Part shown: positions 33,520 through 42,762 of the stretch, one piece after another | Layout: each line of letters opens with the position of its first letter | Position numbering within the stretch: position 1 is the stretch's first letter | Assembly: GCA_030425705.1 (NCBI GenBank) | Contig: JAUHZU010000001.1 | Span: forward strand, 496,001-560,000 | Source of the DNA: Phycisphaerae bacterium | Lineage (GTDB): Bacteria > Planctomycetota > Phycisphaerae > Phycisphaerales > Phycisphaeraceae | Direction of reading: 5' to 3' | DNA length: 64,000 bases | Made by a program: the position numbers and the translations under genes | The notes under the pieces: generated by a model | The model's database searches: none | Told to the model about the DNA's origin: nothing | What the model saw: the letters and a program-made list of their open reading frames with translations, nothing else

Positions 33520-34497
33520 TTACGCGGCGCGGTCGGGCTGGCGGTGCCGGAGCTTGTGCGCGAGCGTTTTGGCCGAGCGCAGCAGGGGTTCGCACACGCG
33601 GATCACCGGCTCGTGCCGGAGGTATCGCGCCCGAAGCGCCGCCTCCTGCGCCCGGAAGCGCTGGGTCTTGAGGAAGTACGACGGCGCGTAACGGCAGGCC
33701 TGCGCCGCGAGCATCGCTGACCGGCGGAACCGGCGGAGGTCTTCTTCGGTGACCCGCTGCGTGTCGTCGTCGAGGAGGTTCAGCAGGCGGACCCCGGCGG
33801 ACGGGTCGGTGCCGGGCAGCAGCCGGTCGATCAGCCCGTCGCGCAGATGGCGGAACGCGTCCGTGTGGAGTGGAGGAGTGCTCGGCTGTGCCGCTGCGGC
33901 CCCCTCGGTGCAGGGCCGGTCGAGCATCGCAAACCGGCAGATCAACGCGAGGCGGACCCACAGGTCGTAGTCTTCGCCCGGCCGACGGTCCCGCACGTTG
34001 CCGACCTCGAGCACGGCCGATCGGCGGAGCATGACGGTGCGGAAGTCGATGGGGTTCTCGAATCGAAGCGCCCAGCGCAGCTCTGCATCGTTCTGCGCGG
34101 CGGTGCCAGGTTCGGCCGACTCACGGGTGTCATGCGGCGGTGCCGCGAGGACGCCGACCTTCCGCTGGTCGAGGAGGGTGGCGGCCTGTCGGCTCAGCCG
34201 ATCCGGCTGGCTGAGGGTCTGTGCGTCGGCGATCGCGAGCAGTTCGGTCTTCGCGGAAGCGACCAGGTGTGCCAGCGCCTCGCCCTTGCCGAGGCGCGCG
34301 GTGCCGACGATCCGGCCGGGGAGGGCGTCGTTCAGCCGCCGGGCGATGGTCTCGGCGCTGCCGTCGGTCGAGCCGTTGTCCCACACGAGCAGTTCGTGCC
34401 GGGGATAGTCCTGCGCCGCGAGTGAGCCAAGCACGGCGTCGAGCGTTGGCCGGCTGTTGCGGACCACCATCAGCCAGGTCACGGGGGGGTGGGGCAT
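33520..34497 (-). CDS. GT2 family glycosyltransferase
   Basis: A 325-residue glycosyltransferase from ATG 34497. The GT-A opening is TWLMVVRNSRPTLDAVLGSL, followed by LLVWDNGSTDGSAETIARRL and LLAIADAQTLSQPDR in the metal site position. The C-terminal 100 residues are helical and basic with RYAPSYFLKTQRFRAQEAAL. The metal site has ADAQ where many family members have a DxD, so the donor contact may differ. ATG 34518 and 34662 are alternative in-frame starts. It lies 15 bases downstream of the membrane protein gene on the same strand. Confidence 0.82.
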   Translation of the reverse strand: MPHPPVTWLMVVRNSRPTLDAVLGSLAAQDYPRHELLVWDNGSTDGSAETIARRLNDALPGRIVGTARLGKGEALAHLVASAKTELLAIADAQTLSQPDRLSRQAATLLDQRKVGVLAAPPHDTRESAEPGTAAQNDAELRWALRFENPIDFRTVMLRRSAVLEVGNVRDRRPGEDYDLWVRLALICRFAMLDRPCTEGAAAAQPSTPPLHTDAFRHLRDGLIDRLLPGTDPSAGVRLLNLLDDDTQRVTEEDLRRFRRSAMLAAQACRYAPSYFLKTQRFRAQEAALRARYLRHEPVIRVCEPLLRSAKTLAHKLRHRQPDRAA

Positions 34498-34676
34498 GGT
34501 GCGGGCTCCCGGTTGCATGGTTTCGGTGATGCGGTTGGCAACGGTGCGCAGGGCATGTCGCGCAGGGATCGACCGCGCTCCGGCACGATTGCGTATCGAC
34601 GCCAGTCGCACCGGGGCATCGAAAGCCGGCCGGCCACGGGTTAGCGGACGTGGTTCGTACAAGCCGCCGACAGGAT

Positions 34677-36119
34677 TCAGATAGGGCGCATCATCACCGG
34701 GGGCGCATCGGCCTCGCCCTGCACCGCTTCCGACGCCGGGGCGGCTTCCGGTTCCGGGGCGGGTGGGCCGCCCTGGTCGAAGGCGTAGAGCCTGCCTTTG
34801 CGTTGCTGTTTCGCGAGCTTTTCGTCACGGCGGACCTGCTCGGCGTAGGCACGCTCGTCGGCGAGGGCCTGCTTCTGTTCCTCGGTCAGGCGTGGGGTGC
34901 GGCGGGTGCTCAGCCAGCCGACCGCGAGCAGCGCGGTACAGCCCAAGAGCGTGACCCGCGCGGGCTCGCCGAGCGCGAACCCCCCGGCGATCAAGAGCAG
35001 CAGCGGGACCGTGCCACAGGCGGCCGCGACCCCTCGTCCACGGGTGAGCATGAGCCCGACCGACACCGCGGCGCAGAAGAGCAGCGCGGCGTTGATCCCG
35101 ACCCAGAGGTCACCGACCAGGTCGACCACCTGGTCGTGGTGCGCCGGCGCATCGGCCCGCCCCTCAACCAGGCGGGCGAGTGTGCCGTGGGGCTGCATCT
35201 CGAACCGCAGCAGCGCGCCCATGTCGCGGAGCGAATGGTCCGCGAGCGCGGCGAAGTGTGTCGGGCTGTACGCGGTTGCGGGGTCGCGCTGCCAGACCGC
35301 GTCGGCGCGCCCCGCGGAGAGCTGGGCCCACGCGAGTGCCGGCGCGATGGAGAACGCAAGGAGGATCAAGGCGTGGGCCACCCGCTGCCGGACCGTACCG
35401 CGCATCAGGCAGAGCCACGCCGCGCCGAACCCCGCCAACCACGCTACGGGTGCCAGCAGCGCGCTGGCCGCGAGCAGGACCCCGGCCGGCCAGACATTGC
35501 CGGCATCGGCAGGGCGGTCCGGGTCCGATCGGCCGGCCAGGAAATACAGGGCGAGGATGATCAGTGCGCCCGCCAGACCCGCGGGGTGCAACGCCGCGCC
35601 CCAGGCCAGTACGCCGGGGTGGAGCGCCACCAGCGCGGCCGCCCCCAGCCCGGCGAGGTTGCGCCCGGTCAGGGCACGGACCACATGGAAGATCGCGACA
35701 ATCGCGACTACGCCGACCACGGCCTGCAGCAGCGGCAGAAGCCACATCGGCAGCCCGACCGCGTCCAGCGACCAGGCGACGAGCGGATACGTCGGCAGTG
35801 CGCCGTCCAGCGCCGCCGGCCCGGACTCCAGGAGTTGTCCGCCCTGCGTGATCCAGGGGGACGCCGCGTCCGCCGCGGTGTGCAGCGAGCCGAAGTACAG
35901 CAGCGCCACGCGGAGCACGATCCCGCTCAGCACAAGCACCGCCAACCACACCCGCGCCCCCAGTTCCTCGTCGATCTCGGTGTCGGGGCGGGTGGTGTCT
36001 CTTACCTCGGCGCAGTCGGCCCGCCGGCCCGCGCTCGGCGTAGGCGGCAGGGCGATCGGTTCGTCGACGACCGGCCGGTAGGCCGTCGTCGGTTCCGGGA
36101 TGTTGTGGATGGATGGCAT
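34677..36119 (-). CDS. polytopic membrane protein, GT39/ArnT-like (dolichyl-phosphate-sugar transferase superfamily)
   Basis: A 480-residue protein with a cytoplasmic N-terminus of about 55 residues and around ten membrane segments, for example VWLAVLVLSGIVLRVALLYF, LLPLLQAVVGVVAIVAIFHV and LIILALYFLAG. The first periplasmic loop carries TAADAASPWITQGGQLLESG and ALPTYPLVAWSLDAVGL, consistent with the large-loop glycosyltransferase superfamily that uses lipid-linked sugars, although the catalytic Asp motif is not clear. The C-terminus is a charged, glutamine- and lysine-rich tail. It lies in the glycosyltransferase cluster and probably modifies an exported glycan or protein. Confidence 0.6.
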   Translation of the reverse strand: MPSIHNIPEPTTAYRPVVDEPIALPPTPSAGRRADCAEVRDTTRPDTEIDEELGARVWLAVLVLSGIVLRVALLYFGSLHTAADAASPWITQGGQLLESGPAALDGALPTYPLVAWSLDAVGLPMWLLPLLQAVVGVVAIVAIFHVVRALTGRNLAGLGAAALVALHPGVLAWGAALHPAGLAGALIILALYFLAGRSDPDRPADAGNVWPAGVLLAASALLAPVAWLAGFGAAWLCLMRGTVRQRVAHALILLAFSIAPALAWAQLSAGRADAVWQRDPATAYSPTHFAALADHSLRDMGALLRFEMQPHGTLARLVEGRADAPAHHDQVVDLVGDLWVGINAALLFCAAVSVGLMLTRGRGVAAACGTVPLLLLIAGGFALGEPARVTLLGCTALLAVGWLSTRRTPRLTEEQKQALADERAYAEQVRRDEKLAKQQRKGRLYAFDQGGPPAPEPEAAPASEAVQGEADAPPVMMRPI

Positions 36120-36197
36120 CGCGCCCCTGATCTCGGCCGGACATCGTTGCATCGGCCGGAGACGCAGCGGGGTGTATGGGCCGACCGGCCCGGGCGA

Positions 36198-37430
36198 TCA
36201 AGTCGCTGCGGACGGGTCGCTTGGTTCGGCCTGTAACGGCTGGGTGGCCGGGGCCTGCATGGCGGCCATGGCCTGCACGCTCATGAGATACGCCAGCAGC
36301 GACTCGGCCCCCTGGTTGCGGTTCACGCCGTGCGGCGTGAGCCCGTCCTGGCAGCCGCCGGTCTCCGGGTGGATGAGGGACAGGTGCTGGTCGTTGTCGC
36401 CGAGGAACCAGGCGAAGCAGCGCGTGGCGTGGTCGCGCCAGCGTTGCTCGCCGGTGACCCGGTACGCCGTGGTGCAGGCCTCCACGAGGGCCGCGGCCTC
36501 CAGGGGCTGCTGGTCGTAGCGGGCGGGGCGTTCGTCGGCGCGATCGCGGCGGTACCAGCCGTCGTTGCCGATGACGCTGAGGTGTCCGTGCTCGGGGTCG
36601 GTCTGGACCTGCAGCAGCCAGGCCAGGGTCTGCAGACCGATGTCGGTGTAGTCGGTGCGTTGCAGCCGGCGGCCGGCCAACAGCAGGGCCAGCGGCAGAC
36701 GCGCGTTGTCGTACGTCACCGTGGGTTCCCACCAGGGCCACGCCGGCTCGGTGAACGCGTGATAGCTTGCCGCGAGCCGTTCGGCGTGTTGCTGGAACCG
36801 CGCGGTCGCCGCATCGTCACCCCGGCCGGGTTCGCTGCCCAGCCAGGCATCGAGCCCGAGGATCAGGAACGCCCAGCTCCGCAGCGAGTCCAGCTTCGCG
36901 GTGCCTGGCAGCGCCGACCGGAACAGCTGTGCGGATAATGCGCGCTGGTGCGCGAGCGGTGCCTCGCCCGCCGCCACCCCCAATGCCCACAGCGCGCGTC
37001 CCTGCGCGTCGTTGCTGCCGATCGGCTCGAGCCAACGACGGTCGTACCCCATGAAGTTGCGGATGCGCTGCGTGTCCGGCGAGACCGCATAGCTCACAAA
37101 CATCAGATACCGGTTGACCAGTTGCTCTGCGGTCAGGGGCAGCCCGATCAGGTCCTCGGCGCGGAACCGGACGGCGGCGATGAGGGCCCGGGCGTTGTCG
37201 TCGACGCAGTAGCCGTGCTGCGGGTCGGGCTGCGCAAGGCGTGCGTGCTGAAACAGCCCGGTGTCGTCGGTCATCGCGAGCAGCTGCCGGGCATCGATGC
37301 GGGGGGGATCAGGCACGGTGACTGGCTCCGTGTCGACAGAGAAGGGCGCGACCGGTGGGGCATCGGCGGCAGGCAGCGCGGAAGGCAAGTGAACGGTCCG
37401 GTAATCCCGGACGACGGTCTGTGAGGGCAA
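36198..37430 (-). CDS. stand-alone alpha/alpha-toroid (six-hairpin) protein, glycosyltransferase-associated
   Basis: A 410-residue protein. The core motif LLAMTDDTGLFQHARLAQPD followed by GYCVDDNARALIAA is the signature of the toroid domain that is often fused to GT4 glycosyltransferases. The rest is a series of helical hairpins with conserved aromatic motifs (WPWWEPTVTYDNARLPLALL and CFAWFLGDNDQ). No glycosyltransferase domain is present in this protein, so it acts alone or with a separate GT. The start is TTG 37430, preceded by AGGGG with a six-base spacing. Whether it is a hydrolase or a sugar-binding domain is not known. Confidence 0.65.
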   Translation of the reverse strand: MPSQTVVRDYRTVHLPSALPAADAPPVAPFSVDTEPVTVPDPPRIDARQLLAMTDDTGLFQHARLAQPDPQHGYCVDDNARALIAAVRFRAEDLIGLPLTAEQLVNRYLMFVSYAVSPDTQRIRNFMGYDRRWLEPIGSNDAQGRALWALGVAAGEAPLAHQRALSAQLFRSALPGTAKLDSLRSWAFLILGLDAWLGSEPGRGDDAATARFQQHAERLAASYHAFTEPAWPWWEPTVTYDNARLPLALLLAGRRLQRTDYTDIGLQTLAWLLQVQTDPEHGHLSVIGNDGWYRRDRADERPARYDQQPLEAAALVEACTTAYRVTGEQRWRDHATRCFAWFLGDNDQHLSLIHPETGGCQDGLTPHGVNRNQGAESLLAYLMSVQAMAAMQAPATQPLQAEPSDPSAAT

Positions 37431-37607
37431 GGAACGCCCCTAAGGTCAATACCCGATCTTTCCCATCAGAAAACATGAAGTTCCACGGGGATCGAAACGA
37501 TGAAAACGGGGTCGGGTTCGACCGCCTCGGGCCCGGCCATCCGGGGGCGTTTCACAGATTCAAAACATGAACGGTGGCCAACGTGCGGGTCACAGGGAGT
37601 TTCTTCG

Positions 37608-39605
37608 ATGCAGAGTACCTCTGAGGGGGGGGCAATGTCGAGAGAGGCAGCAGGTCAACTAAGCAAGCAGCGTGTCCTTCAGTGCGAGACGCTGCCCACC
37701 CTACCGGTCGTCGCGATGGAGCTGCTGGAAAAAACCAGCAACCCCGATGTCTCGATTAACGAGATCGCGGAGCTGATCCAGAACGACCCCGGCCTGGCCG
37801 GCAAGGTCCTCAAGACCGTGAACTCGAGCTTCTACGGGCTGCCCAAGCCCTGCCCGTCGATCGACCGAGCGATCGGCATGCTCGGGCTGCGCGCGGTCAA
37901 GTCGCTGGTCCTCGGCTTCAGCATGGTGAACCTCACCGGCGAGATCGACGAGCGCCTGGACATGGACGCGTTCTGGCGCCGCACCATCCTCGGATCCGCC
38001 GCGGCCCGCCAGGTCGCTAAGCGTGCCGGGGTCGGCGAGCCGGACGAGGCATTTGCCTCCGCGCTGTTCCAGGACATGGGCATGCTGGCGATCTACGCCG
38101 CCGCGCCCACGGCCTACGCGCGGATGGTCGAGCAGGCGGGTGCGTTCCACGCCGACCTGTTCGTCGCCGAGCAGGAACGCTGGGGGTTCAACCACACGAC
38201 GATCGGTGCGGAGCTGGCCGAGCAGTGGCGGATGCCCGAGCAGATCGTGGCCTCGATCCGATACCACCACAACCCGTGGGATGCGACCGAGCACACCACG
38301 ATGGTCCGCACGGTCGCGCTGGGCGCGCTGATCGCGCGGGTCGTCGACGAAGGGTCGGAGGGCGAGGCCTTTACCGAGCTGACCGACCGCGCCTCGGCGT
38401 GGTTTGGTTGGCAGCAGCCGGACCTGGTGGCGCTCCTCGAAGGCGTGACCAAGGCCAGCCGGGAGGTGGCACGCCTGCTCGGGAAGTCGATCGGGCAACT
38501 GCCCGACACGCAGGCGTTGCTCGCCACCGCGAACCAGCGGCTGGTCGAGCAGCAGATCCAGGTGCAGCGCGAGGCCGACACGTTCCAGCAGCAGGCCAAG
38601 GCCTTCGAGCAGGCCGCGACCACCGACGGGCTGACCGGCATCGCCAACCGCAAGCGTTTTGACGAGGTCGTCGAGGCCGCCATGCAGGACGCGGAGTCGG
38701 CGGGCGAGCCGCTGGCCGTGCTCTTCAGCGACGCGGACAAGTTCAAGCTGGTCAACGACAACTACGGGCACCACGCCGGGGACCTGGTGCTGATCGAGCT
38801 GGCGCGTCGCCTGACCGACGCGCTCGGCGACCGGGGAACGGTCTGCCGGTACGGCGGCGAGGAGTTCGCGGTCGTCCTGCCGGGGATGTCGCTCGGACCC
38901 GCCTCGGAGGTTGGCGAAGAGCTGCGCCGGGCGATCGCCGACAGCCCGTTCGACCTGGCCGAGGTCCCCAACTGCCCGGACCGGCTCGACCGGACGGTGA
39001 GTGTCGGCGTCGCCGCCTGGGAGCCGGGCCAGCCGATGGTCGCCGCCGAGGAACTCGTGCAGCGAGCGGACAAGGCGGTGTATCTCGCGAAGGAAAGCGG
39101 GCGGAACAACGTCAAACGCTGGGGCATCGATCTTGACGAGACCGGTGGAGCCGAGGCGTCGGATACCGCCGAGGTGCTGCCGGACCTGAGCCTGCCGCAA
39201 CAGCGGCTGCGTGTGCTGATGATCGAGGACGACGCGCTCGCCGCCCGGCTGCTGCAGACCGCCTTCGAGAAGCTGGGCTATGTCGATGTGACCCTCGCAC
39301 GCAACGGCACCAACGCCGTGGAGGTCCTGCGCGACTCGCTGCGTCCGAACGCCGCGCCGCTGGACCTGGTCGTCAGCGACCTGAATGTCACCGGGTTTAC
39401 CGGGCTTCAGATCCTCAAAGCCCTGAAGGGTAACCCGAAGTTCAAGTCGATCCCGGTGGTCATCCTGACGGCCGAGGAAGACACGTCGCAGCTCCAGGCG
39501 TGCCGGGAGGCCGGGGCCGCGTCGATCCACAACAAGCTGGAGGTCTGCGTCTCGCTGCAGGCCTGGTGCGAGGGCATCCTCGAGCCGCTGCGGAAGGCGG
39601 CCTAG
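37608..39605 (+). CDS. HDOD-GGDEF-REC signalling protein (diguanylate cyclase)
   Basis: A 665-residue protein of three domains. Residues 20-250 are an HDOD domain (LPTLPVVAMELLEKTSNPDV, KVLKTVNSSFYGLP and IRYHHNPWD). Residues 340-510 are a GGDEF domain with active-site YGGEEF, preceded by TTDGLTGIANRKRFDEVV and FSDADKFKLVNDNYGHHAGD, so it should make cyclic di-GMP. Residues 540-665 are a receiver domain (VLMIEDDALAARLL, phosphoacceptor in LVVSDLNVTGFTG). The receiver sits at the C-terminus, opposite to the usual order. ATG 37608 has AGGGAG eight bases upstream; the frame is open from 37500. Divergent from the toroid gene. Confidence 0.9.
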   Translation: MQSTSEGGAMSREAAGQLSKQRVLQCETLPTLPVVAMELLEKTSNPDVSINEIAELIQNDPGLAGKVLKTVNSSFYGLPKPCPSIDRAIGMLGLRAVKSLVLGFSMVNLTGEIDERLDMDAFWRRTILGSAAARQVAKRAGVGEPDEAFASALFQDMGMLAIYAAAPTAYARMVEQAGAFHADLFVAEQERWGFNHTTIGAELAEQWRMPEQIVASIRYHHNPWDATEHTTMVRTVALGALIARVVDEGSEGEAFTELTDRASAWFGWQQPDLVALLEGVTKASREVARLLGKSIGQLPDTQALLATANQRLVEQQIQVQREADTFQQQAKAFEQAATTDGLTGIANRKRFDEVVEAAMQDAESAGEPLAVLFSDADKFKLVNDNYGHHAGDLVLIELARRLTDALGDRGTVCRYGGEEFAVVLPGMSLGPASEVGEELRRAIADSPFDLAEVPNCPDRLDRTVSVGVAAWEPGQPMVAAEELVQRADKAVYLAKESGRNNVKRWGIDLDETGGAEASDTAEVLPDLSLPQQRLRVLMIEDDALAARLLQTAFEKLGYVDVTLARNGTNAVEVLRDSLRPNAAPLDLVVSDLNVTGFTGLQILKALKGNPKFKSIPVVILTAEEDTSQLQACREAGAASIHNKLEVCVSLQAWCEGILEPLRKAA

Positions 39606-39623
39606 CCGAGCAAGGACGATCAC

Positions 39624-40511
39624 TTGGGCGCACGGACCGTCATCATCTCCGATACCCACCTGGCCTGCGGCCGGCGTGGCGCAGGGTCCGCGCGATTGCT
39701 CCGCGCGCTCTGGCAGGGGGCGGACGAGCTGATCGTCAACGGCGACGTGGCCGAGCTCAGCGATGCGCGCTGGCGCGTCCATGCCGCACGGCAGGTCCTC
39801 GAGCTGACCGACCTCTGCGAGCAGGACGGCGTCAAGCTCACGTTCCTGTCCGGCAACCACGACCCGCTCATCACCGACCGGCGGTACCTGCGGCTGCACC
39901 ACGGGGAAGTTTTCCTCACGCACGGCGACATGCTGCACCCGGCGATCTCGCCCTGGGTCAGCGACGCCCACAAGCTCCGGCTGCTCCACGCCGACGCGAT
40001 CGCCAGTCTGCAGGCCCGGCAGCAGGGCTGCACCATCGATGAGCAGGCGCAGGCGGTCCAGCACGTCGCCAACCAGAAGTGGGACCAGCTCGCGGTCCAC
40101 GATCATGCGCCACGCGGCAGGGTCCGGAAGTCGATCGCGCACGCCGCGAAGTGTGCACGGGTCCTGTGGTTCTGGCACCGTTTGCCCCACCTGGCATCTA
40201 AGTTCGCCGAACAATTCGCGCCCGAGTGCCGGTACTTCATCTTCGGTCACTTCCACCGCGCCGGGGTCTGGCACCTCGGCGGCCGGACGATCATCAATAC
40301 CGGGTCGTACCACGCGCCGTGCAGGCCGCATGCCGTCGTGATCCAGGACCAGTCGCTTGCCCTGCACCGCGTGCGCTTCGGCCCGGCGGGGCACCGGATG
40401 GAGGACGTCCCGCGGTTCACGGCCGAGCTGTGCTCCGATGCACAGGCGATACCGGGCACCACCCGCGAGCGTCGCGCTCGGCGGGCACGCGGCAAGCAGC
40501 GCGCGGCCTGA
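39624..40511 (+). CDS. calcineurin-like metallophosphoesterase
   Basis: A 295-residue two-metal phosphoesterase. All five blocks can be read: ISDTHLACG (Asp-x-His), VNGDVAEL (Gly-Asp), GNHD, LTHGDMLHP and FGHFHRAGVW. The order and size resemble LpxH-like UDP-diacylglucosamine pyrophosphatases and related cytosolic phosphatases, but assignment to a substrate is not possible from this. The start is TTG 39624 with AAGGA at 39612-39616. The C-terminus is a basic tail (RRARRARGKQRAA). It follows the GGDEF gene by 18 bases. Confidence 0.82.
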   Translation: MGARTVIISDTHLACGRRGAGSARLLRALWQGADELIVNGDVAELSDARWRVHAARQVLELTDLCEQDGVKLTFLSGNHDPLITDRRYLRLHHGEVFLTHGDMLHPAISPWVSDAHKLRLLHADAIASLQARQQGCTIDEQAQAVQHVANQKWDQLAVHDHAPRGRVRKSIAHAAKCARVLWFWHRLPHLASKFAEQFAPECRYFIFGHFHRAGVWHLGGRTIINTGSYHAPCRPHAVVIQDQSLALHRVRFGPAGHRMEDVPRFTAELCSDAQAIPGTTRERRARRARGKQRAA

Positions 40512-40538
40512 GGTGGGTACAGATACTCGTTAGTGCAG

Positions 40539-40561
40539 CAAAAAGCCGCCATGCTGGCGGC
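40539..40561 (-). terminator. intrinsic terminator for the HD-GYP gene
   Basis: Read on the minus strand, GCCGCCA, loop GCA, TGGCGGC (40561 to 40545) is followed by TTTTTGCTGC. The 7-bp stem and T-run lie just after the HD-GYP stop codon. On the plus strand there is no T-tract, so it acts on the minus strand only. Confidence 0.8.
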
Positions 40562-40588
40562 CTTGCGGTTCCGTTTGGTTGTTGTAGC

Positions 40589-42193
40589 TCAGGCGGCCTG
40601 GCTGGCGAGGCCTTCGTGGTGGCGGACCAGCTCGTCGAACTCGGTGAAGTCCAGCCCGACAAAGGGCCCGGTCAGCCGCGGGTCGAACTGTGAGCCGGCA
40701 CACCGGAGGATCTCCTCCAGCACCTGGGCGCGCGGCATCCCTTTGCGGTATGAGCGGGTCGAGCTCATGGCGTCGAACGTGTCGGCGACCGCGAGGATCC
40801 GGCCGTACAGCGGGATGTTCTCGCCCGACAACCGGTCGGGGTAGCCCCGTCCGTCCCACCGCTCGTGGTGGTAGAGCACGCCGTCGAGTACGTCCTCCAT
40901 CTTCGGGATGCCCTTGAGGATGTTGTACCCGACGCGCGGGTGGCGCTTGATCTGTTCGTACTCCTCGTCGGTCAGCTTGCCGGCCTTGCACAGCACGGCC
41001 TCGGGCACGCCGATCTTGCCCACGTCATGGACCAGCCCCGCGATGCGGATGCGTTCGACCTCGGCGTCGGACAGACCGATCGCGCGGGCCAGCTGCACGC
41101 CCATGTGGGCCACGCGTTCCGAGTGGCCGTAGGTGTAGGGGTCTTTCGCGTCCAGCGCCGCGGAGACGGCTTCCAGCGTGCCGATAAACATCATCTGTTG
41201 CTCGTTGAATCGTGCGGCGTTTTCATGGAACGTCCCGAGGAACGACGCGATCGCGTCGAGGAGCTGCGTGTCGTTGCTGGTCGCTTCCGCATCGGGACCG
41301 GTCTTCCCCCCGGCCAGGACGACACCGATCACCTGCCCGTCGTGGTAGATCGGGTCCAGGATGATCTCGGTCTGCGTCAGGTCCGCCAGCGGGTGTGCGC
41401 CCGGCTGCAGCAGCTTGCTCCAGCTGTCCGTGCTCCAGGAGGCGACCAGCTCATCGACGAGCTGTTTGAACCGCCCGTGGTCCGCGGGCAGCTCGCCGGC
41501 CACGACACAGTGGTCGGTCAGTTCGGGTACGCTCGAACTGTTGCCACGGAAGTGGGCCGCGACCCACCCGAAGCTCTGCGTCTCACAGACCTGGTTGCAT
41601 ACCGATTCGGTGATCAGCCGCGGCGCATCGAGCGTGCTCATCGACCGGCCCAGGCGGTAGAGCAGCGTGATGTTCTCGAAGCTCTGGCCGAGCTGTTCGG
41701 TCAGGTCTTCGGCCGCGAAGCGGTGCTCGTCCATCGTCCGCAGGTCGGACAGGCTCCAGGTCAGCGCCTGGCATAGACTCGTCAGCTCGGTGGGCTTCTG
41801 CCGCTTGATCGTGCTGAGCCCGAGGCGTGCCTCGTCCGGGTCCACGCCATCGGCCTTGCAGCGTTCTTCGAAGCCGGTGTCTTCGGTTGCACGCCGGGTC
41901 AGGGCCAGTGCGCCGAACGCATGGCGTGCGCTATTGCTCTCCGTGATCCGGAGCAGGAAGACGCCGGGCTCCAGCTCAACGGGGCCGGTCTCGCTGTCGC
42001 TGAGCGCGAGCGTGATCTTGCCGACGAGCGACCGCCGCGTCAGCCAGGCATAGCTGTGCGCGTCCGGCTGGACGGAGCACGGGGTCTTGCCTTCCGGGGT
42101 GGGGCGATAGACCGCCAGCCCGAGGTCGTGGCAGCGGCGCGTAAACGTCTGCGTCGCGTAGTCGGTGAAGGATCGTGTAAGACTGCCCTGCAT
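40589..42193 (-). CDS. HD-GYP domain cyclic di-GMP phosphodiesterase with GAF-like sensor region
   Basis: A 534-residue protein. Residues 170-330 form a GAF-like domain after a divergent N-terminal region; the HD-GYP domain starts near residue 345 with GTLEAVSAALDAKDPYTYGH. Metal and catalytic motifs are intact: HDVGKIGVPE, HHERWDGRGYPD and VADTFDAMSS. It should hydrolyse cyclic di-GMP, opposing the GGDEF protein encoded nearby. It lies 24 bases downstream of the CheY-like gene, probably in the same transcript, and ends at a clear terminator. Confidence 0.92.
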   Translation of the reverse strand: MQGSLTRSFTDYATQTFTRRCHDLGLAVYRPTPEGKTPCSVQPDAHSYAWLTRRSLVGKITLALSDSETGPVELEPGVFLLRITESNSARHAFGALALTRRATEDTGFEERCKADGVDPDEARLGLSTIKRQKPTELTSLCQALTWSLSDLRTMDEHRFAAEDLTEQLGQSFENITLLYRLGRSMSTLDAPRLITESVCNQVCETQSFGWVAAHFRGNSSSVPELTDHCVVAGELPADHGRFKQLVDELVASWSTDSWSKLLQPGAHPLADLTQTEIILDPIYHDGQVIGVVLAGGKTGPDAEATSNDTQLLDAIASFLGTFHENAARFNEQQMMFIGTLEAVSAALDAKDPYTYGHSERVAHMGVQLARAIGLSDAEVERIRIAGLVHDVGKIGVPEAVLCKAGKLTDEEYEQIKRHPRVGYNILKGIPKMEDVLDGVLYHHERWDGRGYPDRLSGENIPLYGRILAVADTFDAMSSTRSYRKGMPRAQVLEEILRCAGSQFDPRLTGPFVGLDFTEFDELVRHHEGLASQAA

Positions 42194-42217
42194 CGGCGCG
42201 GGCCTCCAGACGGGGGG

Positions 42218-42625
42218 TCAGTGGAGCTGTTCCTGGACATGGTCCAGGAGCTGACGTGGGCTGAACGGCTTGTCCATCACCAGCCGGATCCCGGTCTTCG
42301 CGATCTCGGCGACCGAGAGCTTGTGCCCGCGGGCGGTCAGCATGATGATCGGGATCTCGGCGGTCGCGTCGTCCTCGCTCAGCCGCTGGCTCATCTGGAA
42401 GCCGGACATGACCGGCATCTCGTAGTCGGTCACGATCAGTGACGGCCGGTGTTCCTGCGCCAGGGCCAACGCGTCCTGGCCGTTCGAGGCCTCGAGCACG
42501 TGGTGCCCCGCCTTGCGCAGCTTGTTACCGACGAGCAGGCGGATGTGCGGCTCGTCGTCGGCGATCAGGATCGTGTGACCCTGAGCGGTGGAGGTGTCGG
42601 TGTTGGGCTGGGCCTGTGTGTCCAT
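42218..42625 (-). CDS. single-domain response regulator (CheY-like)
   Basis: A 135-residue receiver. It shows ILIADDEPHIRLLV, the phosphoacceptor in LIVTDYEMPVMSG, the threonine in IIMLTARGHK and the lysine in VMDKPFSPRQLL. No output domain is attached. The histidine kinase that begins 138 bases away on the other strand is its likely partner and the HD-GYP protein downstream its likely effector; both are inferences from position. ATG 42625 was chosen because the frame upstream is unrelated. Confidence 0.92.
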   Translation of the reverse strand: MDTQAQPNTDTSTAQGHTILIADDEPHIRLLVGNKLRKAGHHVLEASNGQDALALAQEHRPSLIVTDYEMPVMSGFQMSQRLSEDDATAEIPIIMLTARGHKLSVAEIAKTGIRLVMDKPFSPRQLLDHVQEQLH

Positions 42626-42736
42626 GGTCGTTCCTTGCCCCCCGGGGTGTATCGACGGATTAGGGGGACGGGTTAATCCATGCCGGTGGCACGGGATCGG
42701 GTTCAGTACCGGCTGTAGAGCGCCGATAGCAGCCGA

Positions 42737-42752
42737 GGCCGGTTTTCCGGCC
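42737..42752 (+). promoter_or_regulatory. hairpin abutting the kinase ribosome binding site
   Basis: GGCCGG, loop TTTT, CCGGCC (42737-42752) is a perfect 6-bp stem directly followed by GGAGG (42753-42757), five bases before ATG 42763. It could restrict or protect the ribosome binding site of the operon's first gene. Confidence 0.4.
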
Positions 42753-42762
42753 GGAGGCACCT

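Noticed and set aside
37500-37607. Upstream start (ATG 37500) for the HDOD-GGDEF-REC protein
   Set aside because: The extra 36 residues look like translated intergenic DNA and ATG 37608 has a better Shine-Dalgarno (AGGGAG at eight bases).
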